Positions 41,641-53,649 of a stretch of DNA of 64,000 nt are shown in pieces. The stretch is from Sthenelais limicola (taxonomy: Eukaryota > Annelida > Polychaeta > Phyllodocida > Sigalionidae). The stretch's first letter is position 1. Every line of letters begins with the position of its first letter. Under the pieces are notes generated by a model. That model saw only the letters and a list, made by a program, of their open reading frames with translations, made no database searches and had not been told where the DNA came from. The position numbers were made by a program, and so were the translations under genes. Location: contig OW804097.1 of the NCBI GenBank assembly GCA_942159475.1, forward strand, positions 39,692,298 to 39,756,297, given 5' to 3'.

Positions 41641-42574
41641 TGAACCTGAAGGGAAACCTCTGCCACCATTAATGAGCCACTTGTCCCCCTGATGTCTGGA
41701 GGTGCTCATTGACTCAGTCCGTCAACCACCATTCACTCATTCACTCCCTGTACAATAGCTACATTCACACCACCAGCTAACGTTTGTACTACATACTAGA
41801 TGGACCTGTCTCCATGCTTATATTGATTGGCGGCGGTTGTTCTACACCAATAGGGAACTTGCTGGTACGCCATATTAATGTTTGAGATGCTTGTTATTAT
41901 GGAGGGACACAGTCACAGACAAATGTTGGGGAAATAATATTTCTTTTTCAGTATGAATGAATGAATCAAAGTTTGTGTATTCCATATAAGAACATTAAAC
42001 AAAATAAGGATAAAAAAGAGGCATACATATGGATAAAGATTGATAGTTCAAGCCATTGGGACCACAGAGTAATCTAGACTATCTTTAGTCTTCGGAAATA
42101 ATTCCAAAAAGTTTCCTTGATCATTTCCTTTAGTTTTGACTTATAGTTAAAGCTGACATACTGTCGGTAGAAGGGAACAACTCTATCCACAAGGATGCAT
42201 TATTCCTGCCTCCTCCTGCCTCCTTCACCTCCTCCCACTCACACACTTGTTGAACCTATGACTGGCCTAGGGGCAGAGCACACGGTGGAAAAGCTGTTGA
42301 CAGAAAGAGCGGGCGAAGTGAGAAAACTAGAGAATGAATTATCTCCAAGTTGTCTAACAAGGGAATGCTTCTTTGGTCCAAAATGACTGCAGTCAGTTTA
42401 TAAAGAATAATAATAACACCACAAAAATACACTACTAACGCTCTTTATCTATTCTATTCACAGTCCAAGTCAACAACAGTTAGAATTGTATGCGCCTTGA
42501 TGGCAGGATATTGAGAATAAAGGCAAATGTTTTATATATGAAACAAGGAATAATAATCACCAAATGTATCTAAA
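41641..42574. other. No feature seen
   Basis: No gene, TIR pair or tandem repeat recognised; a short plus-strand ORF at 42195-42386 lacks any domain. Confidence 0.35.
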
Positions 42575-42681
42575 GGGCCCAGTCCACTAAGCCGATTCTC
42601 ATGTGACTTTGTGCTGCAGAGGACCCTTTTCCACTCAGTTCTGTGAGAATCGCATGAGCATCGGCTTAGTGGACTAGGCCC
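42575..42681. mobile_element. Short palindromic MITE, 107 bp
   Basis: GGGCCCAGTCCACTAAGCCG and ATTCTCATGTGAC mirror GTGAGAATCGCATGAGC and ATCGGCTTAGTGGACTAGGC. Almost entirely TIR, with about 30 bp between the arms. Confidence 0.75.
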
Positions 42682-42694
42682 TTAAACTATCTAT

Positions 42695-43185
42695 TACTAG
42701 CAAAGTACCCGTCCTCTGGACGGTCACCCTCTCTCGCCACACTTCCCCCTCTCCCTTGTTTCCCTCCCCCTCTTCTCTGTCTTTCATACCTGTTTTTCTC
42801 TGCCAACCCCATCTCTGATTCCCCCCTCCCTCCCCTTTTCCTCATGCTCCCCCTCCCCTCTCCCTTCCCCTACATCCTCTCTCTCACCTCTTTCCCCCTC
42901 TTCTTGGATAGTCACCCTCTCTCCCCCACTTCCCCCAATACCCCCATCCACTCCCTCCCCTCTTCTTCACTCTCCCACTCCTCTGCCTGTAATTAGGGTC
43001 CCCCTGAACGGTTGTGGGAAATGACGTAGTGTCTCACAGGGGCTTCCCCCGCCCCCCTCCCTCCCCTCTTCCTCATGCTCCCCTTACCCTCTCTCCCGAT
43101 TCCGATTCCGAGAACATGCGATAGCAAAAAACCCATCTTTTCTACCTCTTTTTGTAGAAATCACTCTAGCTTTATATTATATGGA
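42695..43185. repeat. Hairpin followed by C/T-rich microsatellite (Helentron-like?)
   Basis: A perfect CCGTCC-TCT-GGACGG hairpin at 42709-42723, inside GCAAAGTACCCG..., is followed by about 400 bp of CCCTCTCCCC-type sequence in which a TCACCCTCTCTC...CCACTTCCCCC unit recurs. Hairpin plus microsatellite is seen in non-autonomous Helitron/Helentron elements, but no terminal boundary was confirmed. Confidence 0.4.
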
Positions 43186-43666
43186 TAAGTTCATAGAACC
43201 ATAAAATGATAGCTATACATTGACATTCAAGTGTCGTGGGAGGTCTTGCATGCGTAGCAGTCGGTAAGCATACATGTATATATTATTATAATATGTTATT
43301 ATTTTATTATATTTATTTCATATATATTTACATCATTTGTACCTATATTTAGAAGAAAGTTCAACAGACATGCCTGTAGCATCTTCATTGGGCTCTAAAT
43401 GTTACTATAAGTTAATCTGTAGAAGTAATTAGATTAATGAAATATAAACATAATAATAGATAGGAGTTGAAGCAGGGTGTTTTCTTCTACATCTATACGC
43501 ATATATGATTGTAAATCAATTATTTAGCATGAGTAAATTCCTTTAGAAACATAGAGTGAGAGTTATACATTGTAGTGACAGAAGTGCAGGGCATGGGAGG
43601 TGTGGGTGATCAGTACTGCCCTTAGTCTGCATTACCTTACAGGTCAGGTATATATAGCTGATATAT
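43186..43666. other. No feature seen
   Basis: AT-rich; nothing recognised. Confidence 0.35.
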
Positions 43667-43934
43667 AGTCTGTCCGAAAAGTAGTTGTTACGTGATTCCT
43701 TAGTCCTTTAAGAAGAGGGAAAAGTGGGGGATTTTTTACTTCTATTTATGACAAGGAAATGGCGACCCATTGTCCAGCGAGCCGCTCATTGCAATCAACC
43801 ATGGGGAAACAGGGCCAGTATAACCAGCTCTTCCTTCCATCTAACAAAACAACAGCTGCTGCATATGGAACAGAGGCAGCGCAATACAAATACAGTCCTA
43901 AGGAATCACGTGTCAACTACTTTTCGGACAGACT
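43667..43934. mobile_element. TA-flanked MITE, family C copy 2
   Basis: TIRs of about 38 bp: AGTCTGTCCGAAAAGTAGTT at the left mirrors AACTACTTTTCGGACAGACT at the right, with TA at both borders. The interior is similar to 8489-8854 in reverse orientation (AAGAAGAGGGAAAAGTGGGG). Confidence 0.8.
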
Positions 43935-44304
43935 AAAGCAACATGATACCCGAGCTACTCCCACTGCCCCGCCTCTCACTCACCTGAGCAGGATTAGCAT
44001 GAACCCACAAGGCAATGTGCATAGAGTCGTTTTGTCTCTATTTTCAAGGGGTAAGGCGTCACATGTTTCAGATAAGTAAGTATATAAAGGGGGAAAGATG
44101 GCCGGGGGGGGGGGGGGGGTAGGAACTGAGGAGGTTTGGTGGGTTTAGGTAGATAGGGAGATGGACTGATGGGTTGAAGAAGGTGATGTGCAATAGACTT
44201 GTATCTGTCTTGTCTATTAGCCTATACAATGAAATCTTCCTTTCGTCGAGTTTTGGCTACTCGAGTAAACTCGCAGCATGCGAGCTCATGCGAGATTCGT
44301 TACG

Positions 44305-44430
44305 GCTCGGTGAACCCTGTGCTACCAGAGGCAACAGAAACAGGGTACACGTCGAACTGCACCCTGGCCGATCGGGTCCCCGTGTTTCCGTGAGTGCGAG
44401 TCCCCAGTAAAGCATGCATGTGTTACGTAA
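44305..44430 (+). repeat. Dispersed repeat H, copy 1
   Basis: GGCAACAGAAACAGGGTACA and CGTC, then GGTCGGGTCC-like and GCATGCATGTGTTAC blocks recur at 46225-46340. Confidence 0.65.
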
Positions 44431-44534
44431 CCCAAAGCTGTCAGTGGTTGCATTCGGGAAGCAAATGCTTGGTGATCCAATACTGGTATACAGACATTAG
44501 TGGTTGCATTCGGGGAGCTCTCTGGCTCTCTCTC

Positions 44535-45499
44535 CAGAGTGCGAAATTAACTATTTTCTCCACCGGCGGGTAAATGCAGATATTTACCCGCCCACACATA
44601 AATTTACCTGCCCACAAATTACACTTTAACCCACACATAAATTTACCCGCCCACAAATTACACTTTAATGACAGAAGTCAGAGGTGATTTCAATCACACA
44701 AGTAATTAATAAAATACTATTCTTTCTTTGTACCGGACCAAAATAATATAGTAACAGATTTCGATTGAAAATTCGTTGAATCTCTACAATCTTTGGTATA
44801 CATATAGCAGGGAATATCAGCATATTGCAGTTGAGGTTTGGGTAGGCTGGGGCAAACATTTCGATTCCTACACCTATGCTTCAAATACTCATATTTTTCC
44901 TATCATTTTGCCTTATTAAACTTGATTTATCAAATGATTTAGCGTAAGAATAAGGTAAATTACCCACAAATTCGGCCAGCAAAATTAAATGAAAGGTCAG
45001 AGCTAGAGAGTGGATGTTGGCCACAAAAGAAGGCCTGGTTCTTACCAGAAGTTTGAACAAATTTCCTATTTCCTATACAGTTTAAGGGATTTTATGTAAG
45101 GTAATAACAGGTTTCAGGGATGTTGTTGGCTAATACCTTTTTTTATCTAAACATACATGATAATGAACATCTATGCATGTGTAGAAACCATTTTTTCTAG
45201 GAGAAATAATATATTTTCTAAATACGCCTGTGTATTATATCCAAATTCCATACCTATTACTTATTTCCCTTTTATCACATTAGCGGCGAAGATTTTGGCA
45301 TAAGAACTTTGAAAGTGTCGTCCCAGAAGACCAACTGTTAGTTTTGCCTCCATCTCTTTATCGTCATGTTCATCTTCACTATAATCTGAAGCTCATTTTC
45401 ATTCACCCGCCAAGGAGGGCGGGTAACTTGGCGGTTTTACCCGCCCGCACAAATTTTTACCCGCATTTGGCAGCGGGCGGGTGCTAATTTCGCACTCTG
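44535..45499. mobile_element. Non-autonomous hAT-like element, 965 bp
   Basis: CAGAGTGCGAAATTA at the left mirrors TAATTTCGCACTCTG at the right (15 bp, one mismatch). Both subterminal regions carry GCGGGTAAA/TTTACCCGC repeats, including a 35-bp unit in tandem at 44585-44665. A CAG start and GC-rich subterminal repeats suit hAT; the 8-bp duplication cannot be judged because both flanks are CTCTCT. No transposase. Confidence 0.65.
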
Positions 45500-45800
45500 C
45501 TCTCTGATCTCTCTCTCTATCTCTCCTCTATTATCTAACTCTCTCTAGCTCTCTCTATCATCTCTGACCCCTCAACGATCTCCACCACTCAACCACTCCA
45601 CCTCTCTCTCCCTCTATCTCTTTGGCTCTCTCTCTCTCCTCTCTCTCTATCTCTCTCAGAGCGCAGGAGGGAGAAGAGTTATAGGTGTGTGTATGTGGGT
45701 GGGGGGGATGAGGACAGGAAGGTAGGAATGGGAGGAGGAAGAAGGAAGGGATCAAAGCGGTGGAGGAAGAAGAGGAGAGGTGAAGGAGGGGAGGGGGTGG
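45500..45800. repeat. CT/GA-rich simple sequence
   Basis: CTCTCT tract to 45660, then a GGAGGAAGAAGG tract; ORFs here are low complexity. Confidence 0.8.
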
Positions 45801-45816
45801 GTAAAAGGAGAGGGAG

Positions 45817-45975
45817 ACCAACTTTTTTTCAACCAGCCTTTTTTTTACGACCCAACTTTTTTTCGACCAACCAACTACCAACTATTTTTACGACAAACTT
45901 TTGTTTTCAACCAACTTTTTTTATAACCAACTTTTTATTTCGACCAACTTTTCGACTTAACTTATTTCGACCATC
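45817..45975. repeat. ACGACCAACTTTTT degenerate array, copy 1
   Basis: About ten units of (A/T)CGACCAAC plus a T-run, 12-18 bp each. The same unit forms a longer array at 58630-58985. Confidence 0.85.
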
Positions 45976-46082
45976 CCTCTGTCTCTCTCCCTCCTACACC
46001 TTAGGCCTACTACCCTGACGTATGCCCCCTGTGATTTTAGCCATTTTTGGCAATCAAATTAATATCTCCAAATTTAATTAAA

Positions 46083-46158
46083 CATCCAGTAAATTGTTGG
46101 ATTCCTATAAGAAGTAGAAACACAACTGCCTCTACAATCCAAGTGCCGAAGGCACTTG
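46083..46158. repeat. Conserved end with perfect hairpin (copy 1)
   Basis: TATAAGAAGTAGAAACACAA and CTGCCTCTACAATC lead into CAAGTGCC-GAA-GGCACTTG (46140-46158). The hairpin recurs at 48164-48182, and the whole block in reverse at 53032-53086, so it is a mobile-element end. Confidence 0.65.
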
Positions 46159-46224
46159 TAGTATAAAATAAGTAGCGGAGGGAGAGGGGGCGGGGGAGCG
46201 CGGGGGGGGGGGGGGGGGGGCTGT

Positions 46225-46340
46225 GAGGTTTCCCATGGCTCGGGGAACCATGTACTCCTGGAGGCAACAGAAACAGGGTACACGTCAAACCAAAGAGAGC
46301 TGGTCGGGTCCCCGGGTAGAGCATGCATGTGTTACTTATC
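46225..46340 (+). repeat. Dispersed repeat H, copy 2
   Basis: GGCAACAGAAACAGGGTACA ... GCATGCATGTGTTAC as at 44305-44430; preceded by a 19-base poly-G run at 46202-46220. Confidence 0.65.
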
Positions 46341-46828
46341 TGAGCGGCGAGACAACCCATGTAGCAGACCCGCGGTCACCCATTACGTCATGTCATGCCT
46401 CGCTGGTCATGAGTTTATCCCCCCCTCCCTCCGATGGACGGACCCATAGCGTTAATTACCGTGGTGCGTTCGGGCATTGTTCTTTCATGACACACGCATT
46501 TTGCATGACACTCACACACATTGTACAGGGCAGGGAATACCTTTTCGAGAACCAGGATTGGGGCCTATTTTAGGACGGGATTCGGCCAGATTTTTGTTTT
46601 GTTTTAAAGGTTTTTATTCATAGTATCCTGCCGTCGAGGCTCATACAATTCTAAGGCTTGATCCATTGAACCCTTCATATTTTAGAATTTTTTTGTTGTT
46701 TTCATATTTTCTAACCTCTGTTCATTATCAGGGAGAACATTCATACCCAATTAGGCAAGATAAACACCAATTACAATCGCTCTTCTATCGTTACATACAT
46801 AAGAATCGGCCAGATTTAATTTTTGCAG

Positions 46829-46945
46829 GAAGGGATTGCAAATAGGAAAACGGGATTGCAAATTGAAACCTGCGGGATTCGGGAAAGGGGGCTTATAAAA
46901 AATGAGAAATGGGATTCAAGAGGGGGTCTTCCCTACCCTGATTAT
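46829..46945 (+). repeat. Dispersed repeat I, copy 1
   Basis: GGGATTGCAAAT, GAAACCTGCGGGATTCGGGA and GGCTTATAAAAA blocks recur at 48365-48515, where the flanks also contain G-runs. Confidence 0.7.
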
Positions 46946-48160
46946 AATTTTTATATGGTTGATTCTCATGAAACGGTTCCAAATGGGTATTTTTTTAAAG
47001 GTTATTAAAAACTGATACGTGTGTGTGTGGTGGTGGTTGGCGGAGGGGGTCGCTCCCTCCCCTTCCCCACTATCTCTTATCCCTTCTTCCCCCCTCTCTT
47101 TCTCTCTGTACGTCCCTCTCTCCCCCTCTTCCTCTGCCCCTCCCTCCCTTTAGTCGGGGAGGGGGAGGAGAAGGAAAATTGATAGATGTATAGGAGTGTT
47201 TTTATTCTTTTGTTGGAAAACCTATAATAATCTTTGGAGGGATTTAGACTCTCTCTCTCTTTCTGAAATTCTCTCAGAGAAACAATGTCACTGGATGGGG
47301 TGAACTCTTCCTCACACCCCACCTGCCTGCACATACCAGTACATACACTATGAACTCAAGTACCCCCAGCCCCCCCCCCCGGCTCCAAAAACCCACCCAC
47401 CCAAGAGAGGGGGAGGACGGAAGTTGTAGCATACTTATTTAACTTAATATTTCTTTAATTAATAAACATAATGAGTATAGGTTTTAGTAAATTTGCATAC
47501 ATGTTTGTTGTGTATAACTAAGGATTACACCCCTTCATAATTAATGCACTCCCACCTTTATAAATCTCCACTGTCACTGGATGTGGGGAAGGAAAGGGGG
47601 AGGAGGAGTAGGATAATTGATAAACAAAATGTTATTTGCTTGATTTTCTGATCAAGCAAGTTCCTCTTCCTCTTAGTAACATTTGAGGAATTTTAATGAT
47701 TAGATTAAATTGTTTACTGTATTTAGATAAGATTAAATTATTTACTGTATTTTATAATCTTGGAACTACTACCTATAGGTGTGTGTGTAGGGGCAGGGGT
47801 TCAAGTTTTTGTCCATGACACCCTCCTGTATCTGTCTCTCTCTCATCTTTCCTGTCCCTCTCCTTACTCTTTCCCTCTGCCCTGCCCTCAATCTTGCTTT
47901 TTCTCACCTCTGCTTCTTTCTCTTTCTTTTGCTCTCTCTCTCCCCCTCCCTCTCTCCTTTATTTGTTAACATTGAGTTATTTTCAAAATCAATAATAAAT
48001 CCTGATTATTTCTGTTTTCAAATAGATTTCCAGTGTTAAATTTTGCAATTCTAACATCAAAAATAACGAAGATATCGTTCCATTTTTTTCTCGGGATATA
48101 CCCAGAGAAAGAGGGGGAGGGGAGGGGGAAAAGGGAGAAGGAGAATTAAAACCTGTTCTA
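46946..48160. other. Simple-sequence-rich region without a gene
   Basis: Alternating G/A- and C/T-rich tracts (47040-47170, 47380-47420, 47820-47965, 48105-48145) separated by AT-rich DNA. No coding region supported. Confidence 0.5.
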
Positions 48161-48163
48161 TTC

Positions 48164-48182
48164 CAAGTGCCGAAGGCACTTG
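48164..48182. repeat. Perfect hairpin CAAGTGCC-GAA-GGCACTTG (copy 2)
   Basis: Same 19-nt hairpin as 46140-46158, again followed by TGTA and preceded by a G/A-rich tract. Confidence 0.75.
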
Positions 48183-48364
48183 TATAAACCTAAATGGTTA
48201 GATAATGTCCATGTATCAGCGCGGGGTTTGCGGAAGGGATTGGGTATTGAGGAGGGGATTTGAAAGGGAAGGAATTAGTTGAGAGGGGCTGAGGAGAGTG
48301 TGAGGCGGGGGGCGGGATGGTTAGAGAACTGAGATATGCTGAGAAACTGTAGACACAAGGTAGG

Positions 48365-48515
48365 GTATACCCTTTTCGGGAGATTCGGGAAAGGGATTCA
48401 GAGCCAGACTTAATTTTTCCAGGTAGGGATTGCAAAAACGGGATTGCAAATTGAAAACCTGCGGGATTCGGGAAAACGGGCTTATAAAAACGGGAAACGG
48501 GATTCAGGAGGGGGG
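48365..48515 (+). repeat. Dispersed repeat I, copy 2
   Basis: GGGATTGCAAATTGAAAACC then TGCGGGATTCGGGAAAACGG and GCTTATAAAAACGGGAAACG match 46829-46945; ends in a 14-base poly-G run. Confidence 0.7.
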
Positions 48516-49812
48516 GGGGGGGGACTAAGGGGGAGGGTTGAGTGGGACAGAGTAGGGTAAGGGGGGATTTGGCCTATGGTGGGGCGGGATTGGGGGTCCA
48601 GAAGCGACTGAAGTTGTTAAGAGAGTTGGGGAGGATGTTGGGAGGAAGAGCAATGTAAAGTATGAAGAGTAAGAGTGAGATGAGGACTGAGGGATGCTAA
48701 AGCATATACATTTCAACTGCATTCTCATTTGCAGACCCATCCAAAGGTCACCCAGATAGAGTATAGACTAATAAAAGGATTTTGACCTGTTCTTCTTGGT
48801 GTAGAATGTCATTATCTCCCCAAATAATTATACTGGCTTTTTATCATATTCTTAAACTTTTGGAATCCTTTTGGAATCGAAAGTGTAAAGATACCACTGG
48901 CTAGGTAGGTATATGAACAAGCCCACTATTTTCACTATTAATCCCATTTGATCCAGATGTGCAATGTAGATCATGCAGCAACAAACAAAATCATACAAAT
49001 ATTTTAGAAAAAGCCATGAATTCATGAAAAACTCAGGAAATTCGAGGTAATATAAATATGTCTTCATTTTCTTTAGTTGAATCTTCCATTTTACAGTACT
49101 CAGGGTAAAGGAAAGAAAAAACCGATGGTGGGTCGCTTTAGCTGGAAATGCAGCTTTAATGTGGTAGAGATGGAAGCTGGGAAAGGGTCGAGAAGGACAA
49201 TGGAGGGGATGGAGGGTGAGGTATATGAGGACATGCACTGACAGCAAGAAATCATAAATTGTTCTTTGTATGGTTGGGGTTGGACCCATTTGTTCCCCCT
49301 CCCCTCCATTCACAATCCGCTTTTGGCGGGAACCCTAATCTGTGTCTCTTTTATATTATTAATGGCGGGCTTTGTAATTGAGCGGAGGCAGACAAGGGCA
49401 GTATACGAGTAGCAGACGCATGTGGAACGCAGCTTGTGACATCACAGGAGTAAATCATGCGTGCGCAGCATGCTGCACACTTCCGGTTTGCGTGAGATTC
49501 AGCAGACGACATTGAATGTAAAGGAAGAAGGCATGCTAAGGCAGGCTTTTATTTAATCAGTCATCCATTAAAATATGATTAATTGTAGTACTCCAAGTAA
49601 ATGGGGATTTCAAATATAATAAATAATACCCTAGATAGGAATGAACAGTAATGACATGTCTTTGAGATGGAAAAGCAACGGCTTCCTTGCAGCTGCATGA
49701 TAACATGAATAAATAAATATTCTCATGTAACGTTCGGTCTGGGAAAGAGACCGCAAATGAATTTGCAAGACCAAACACGATAATCACGGATAATCATTAA
49801 TTTTCAGTACTG
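48516..49812. other. No gene seen
   Basis: G-rich at first, then AT-rich. A TTAA-MITE-like end (AATGCAGCTTTAA) is at 49148. The 153-codon minus ORF at 48852-49313 has no recognisable domain. Confidence 0.4.
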
Positions 49813-49960
49813 GGTGGTGAGATATAGCTCTGTGGGGTAAAGCGCCGGTAGTTCAACAGATGAGAAAGGTTCTGGGTTCTAATGAATGCCTGGCCTAGGT
49901 AAAAACATTCCCACCACCTATAGCAGTAGAATGTTGATAAATTCAGTCCTACAGTCATAA
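49813..49960 (+). mobile_element. tRNA-derived SINE head (candidate)
   Basis: TATAGCTCTGTGGGGTAAAG resembles an A box (TRGYNNARNNGG) and, 33 bp later, GGTTCTGGGTTCTAAT a degenerate B box, at tRNA-like spacing. The downstream body is unassigned. The sequence directly adjoins MITE family A copy 4. Confidence 0.45.
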
Positions 49961-49961
49961 C

Positions 49962-50370
49962 ATGTGATATGTTGCAGAAAAATGAGTCACAAGTCGCAGA
50001 ATTGTTATTTTTCAGTGTTTTATTCACAAGATGTCTTTGTGGGAATGTTTCCACTTTTGTGGTGCTTAACGCTTTTCGTAGGATGAATGCATGTACTAAA
50101 TTTCAGGACAGTGTAGTAAATATATTCATGCATTTAGAAGGTCATCTTATAGATTATAATTACTTTACTAGTAATTGTCCACCAAGAAACAGAAGAAACA
50201 TTGCAAACTTTCTTTTTCAAAACTAAATCAAATATGAAATATAGAGGTACGTATTAGATGTTCTTCATTTTTACTATCATTGGAATCGGCTAAATCTCAT
50301 CTTTTCAAATATGATGATATCTCAAAATCTTTTTTTGCGACTTGTGACTCATTTCCCTGTAACACATCAC
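49962..50370. mobile_element. MITE family A, copy 4
   Basis: TGTGATATGTTGCAGAAAAA and TGAGTCACAAGTCGC at the left mirror GCGACTTGTGACTCATTTCC and CTGTAACACATCAC at the right; about 409 bp. One of the best-preserved copies. Confidence 0.85.
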
Positions 50371-52270
50371 GAGTAAATTCGGTAAGATATTTAGTCACAA
50401 TACCCGAGGGTATAGCTTTAAAGCAGACGCAATTCAACATGAAGGAAGCAGGCAGATATAATTATGGCCGGCATCAGCTGTTGTTTGTAAATTATCGCTC
50501 TCTTGTTTTAATGGAATTTCAACTTTAATTCCTTGCGACTCTCCGTCTGTTCACCTATTATGTCAAAGACACATATCATACTTCTCATGCCTCTAGCGCT
50601 AAACAATGCCTATAGATGTGGAGCTGAAATACTCTTTTTATGGAACTCGTGCTGTAATTGATTGTGACTCTTAAGTCTTTTCATATAGCTTTAAGTAAGG
50701 TGGCATCTGTCTTATTGCTAGAACAATACCTTTAGACGGTGGCTGAGATGCTGACAAAGGCTATTGGCATCAGCATTGAAACCTGCATGGTGACATTAAC
50801 AACAGTAATTACAATGAATGATGAAACCAAGCTGAACTATTTGGGATTTGCAATATTTATGAAGGTTGGTGGGTGGGGTAGGGGAATTGGTTTCTTAACT
50901 ACAATACCATACTTTCGTATCATATTTGGTCGAATCAGGGTGAGGGAGTATATGGTGAAGTCGCCTTTTTTTTGATGAACGCAATACCAAATGTACACAT
51001 ATATACCCATTATTCATAATTTACACCTTAATTTAGCAGAATGTACTAAATGTTAAGAGCTGCCGATTGTACATTTTGCAACACTCGGACCCACAAGGAA
51101 TAATGTTGACACGCTATAATTCTGTGACAAATACCGAAATTCAAATTGATATAAATAATCTTGTTTTGAATTATTTTGGTTTAGGCACACTGGCAGCAAT
51201 ATCATTGTTTTTAAACTTAGGTTGTAATTGCAACTCTCAGTCCTTTCATAGCTTAAATGAAAGTGACATCCTTCCTATGGCAGGAAACATGTGACATTAA
51301 TATTGATTTTCGGCGTCTTCAAAAAAGCTTATATATATTACTGCTCAAAATATGCTGTACTATTTTGTGGTTCTCAGCATTTTCATGGCAGAGATGTGAG
51401 TGGCATCTATCTTTCTTCTAGAAGAATGCCTCAGGGAGAAGGCGGGGTTGAAATACGGAAATAGCTGTTGTCAATTGAAAAACAACATTAAAGGTGGTAT
51501 GGTAGTAAGCACTGAGAATATTGATTCATAATAACACAAAAGTCCAGACAAAATGGAAACCATGCACCTGACGGATCTTATATTTTTTGTAGAGAATTCT
51601 ATTTTGTAGAGTATTTCTATTTCAGAAAAAAACGCATTTTTTTCTTATACTTTCCTCACATTGATTTAAATTTCCCACATTGAAATCACTAACCTACAAT
51701 CATAATATATAACAATTTAAACCATAATATATTCTCACGACCTTTTGAATATAACATATTCTTCAATATGCCGTCTTTCACAGTGGATATTTTATATTAT
51801 AATTTGGGATTTACAAATATCTGGGTATTCTATCAATCACTCTTAGTGCTTGCGGTAATTTATTTTATCAATAAACCCTTTGATATATGGACATTTTATT
51901 ATTTGTCTTAGGTCTCTGGTTTCATATGAGTGGGCGATGTGTTGAATTGAATTCTAGACGGCCATCTCCTTTTGTCAACTATGGACCAAATGAAATATAT
52001 ATTATATTGATATTAAACTTCCTATGGATTAACAATTGATTACCTTCAAAATACAACGGGAAAAATGGTACTAAAGATTGTTAATATGGCCGTGATATAC
52101 TCAAACTCTCCCAATTTCTCAATATTTCTTTTCAGAAATTCGCCACATGGCTCCCAATGCATAAGATAAGACGGTGGGGGGAGAATAATGAAGCCAGTAA
52201 GCCATGAAGACTAGTGGTGGAATATAGTGAAATCGAGCAGAAGGGAGTGCCCTGCTTGATGCCACGCTAA
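50371..52270. other. Repeat relics without a gene
   Basis: 51015-51092 is a decayed family B end (TTAATTTAGCAGAATGTACT ... GCTGCCGATTGTACATTTTG). A loose motif with 'TTCATAGCTTAA...AGTGACATC' recurs near 50680, 51245 and 51375. Nothing coding is supported. Confidence 0.4.
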
Positions 52271-52289
52271 CACTCATATAGAACGGGCA

Positions 52290-52700
52290 ATCACACGCCT
52301 CTCTAGACGCAATCTCTTTCTCTTAACATCTTCATCATCATATGCCAGTCTAGGCATAAGTGTATTGTTTGTCTTGTGAAGCAAGCTGTCTTTGTTATTC
52401 TTCTCTTTCCTTTTCTGGATTAATGGCGGTCTATTGCTTTGGGTGTCGGTCGTGGTCTCTCTTCTTGTCACATTATTCCTCATGATTTTCCTCTTCCCTT
52501 ACTCGCATCGCTCTCTGAAATGCTTACTTTGTTCATATCAATTCTTTTCCTTACTTCTGAAAATAAAAGTGTGTTGTCCCTCTCCACTCTCTCTTAGTTT
52601 CTTACACACATACATACACTGCCTCTGCCGTTTCTCTCTCTCTTTTTTCCATATCTTCATCATGGTAAGCCAATCTAGGCTCAGGTCTAGGGTCTCTCTT
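52290..52700. repeat. Internally repeated C/T-rich segment
   Basis: ATCTTCATCAT...GCCAATCTAGGC-like text occurs at about 52327 and 52653, amid CT-rich sequence; the 209-codon plus ORF over it is low complexity. Confidence 0.45.
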
Positions 52701-53031
52701 CCCCTCCTTATAACCTTCCATTGTTTTCTCTTTCTGACGCTCTTCTGGGGCCTGCCTCCTCTCTTCCTTCCCCCATTCCTACCTCCCTCTCTCACCGTCT
52801 CTCTCTCTACTATACGTATTGGATTGTTTCCACCACATTGTAGATTCCCCGCCACAAGTGCCCCATGCATTTACCCTAGGCTAATAGCTGCTGTAACTCC
52901 TGGTCATAAAACGCGTATAAATGAGCTTATGAATGGAACAAGCTATTTTGTCTACATCCATTCTAGTTACACGACTAGTGGGGGTCCCAACAAGGGTGCT
53001 TTGCAAGGGCGGCAAATGTAGTAACAAACAA

Positions 53032-53086
53032 ATGCCTTCGGCAATTCGATTGTAGAGGCAGTTCTTTTTCTACTTCTTATAGAAAT
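53032..53086 (-). repeat. Hairpin-bearing element end (copy 3, decayed)
   Basis: ATGCCTTCGGCAATTCGATT and GTAGAGGCAGTTC ... TTCTACTTCTTATAG is the reverse complement of the block at 46083-46158, with a damaged hairpin. Confidence 0.6.
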
Positions 53087-53649
53087 AACAATTTACTAAA
53101 CGTTTTTTGAGGAAAATATAAGAGATATATTTTTGAGTGCCACTTCGGCAGTGTGCCTACGTTGGGGTAGTAAAGTCAGTAAAAAATATTACAATGAAAT
53201 TACCCCGCAATAGGGGTAACAATGATATTCATATAAAGCCAATAATATTAATGAAAAAAGAAAATGAAACTTGTGTGGTCCCTCCTTCAATTTGTCATGG
53301 TAGACAAATTATGCTAAAAAGAAATAAATCTTGCCAAAATCTGCAGGTGCCTAGGTCGGGGGACAATTGATTTAATTACTCTGTTATTGTTCATCTTTCA
53401 AAACGTAGTGCCTGAGCATTCTGAGCATATATGATCAATGTGTATGTGGAATATATTTGACAAAATGGTCAGAAAACCTTATACCCCAATGTAGGCCTCC
53501 CCACACCCCAAACATAGCGCCCCACCTGGACATAGCCAGCTCCTAAGTTAATTCAGAAACCACTCATTTTCTTGTTATTTTTCGTATATCCCTTAATGTA
53601 ACATATTATATATTATTAAGAAATGAAACCAGAGTACACTTGTGATATT

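Noticed and set aside
48852..49313. 153-codon minus ORF
   Set aside because: No domain, AT-rich and overlapping ORFs in other frames; includes a MITE-like end.
52392..53021. 209-codon plus-strand ORF with hydrophobic N-terminus
   Set aside because: Leu/Ser/Phe-rich from a CT-rich repeat; the segment is internally duplicated, with an element end nearby and no recognisable domain.
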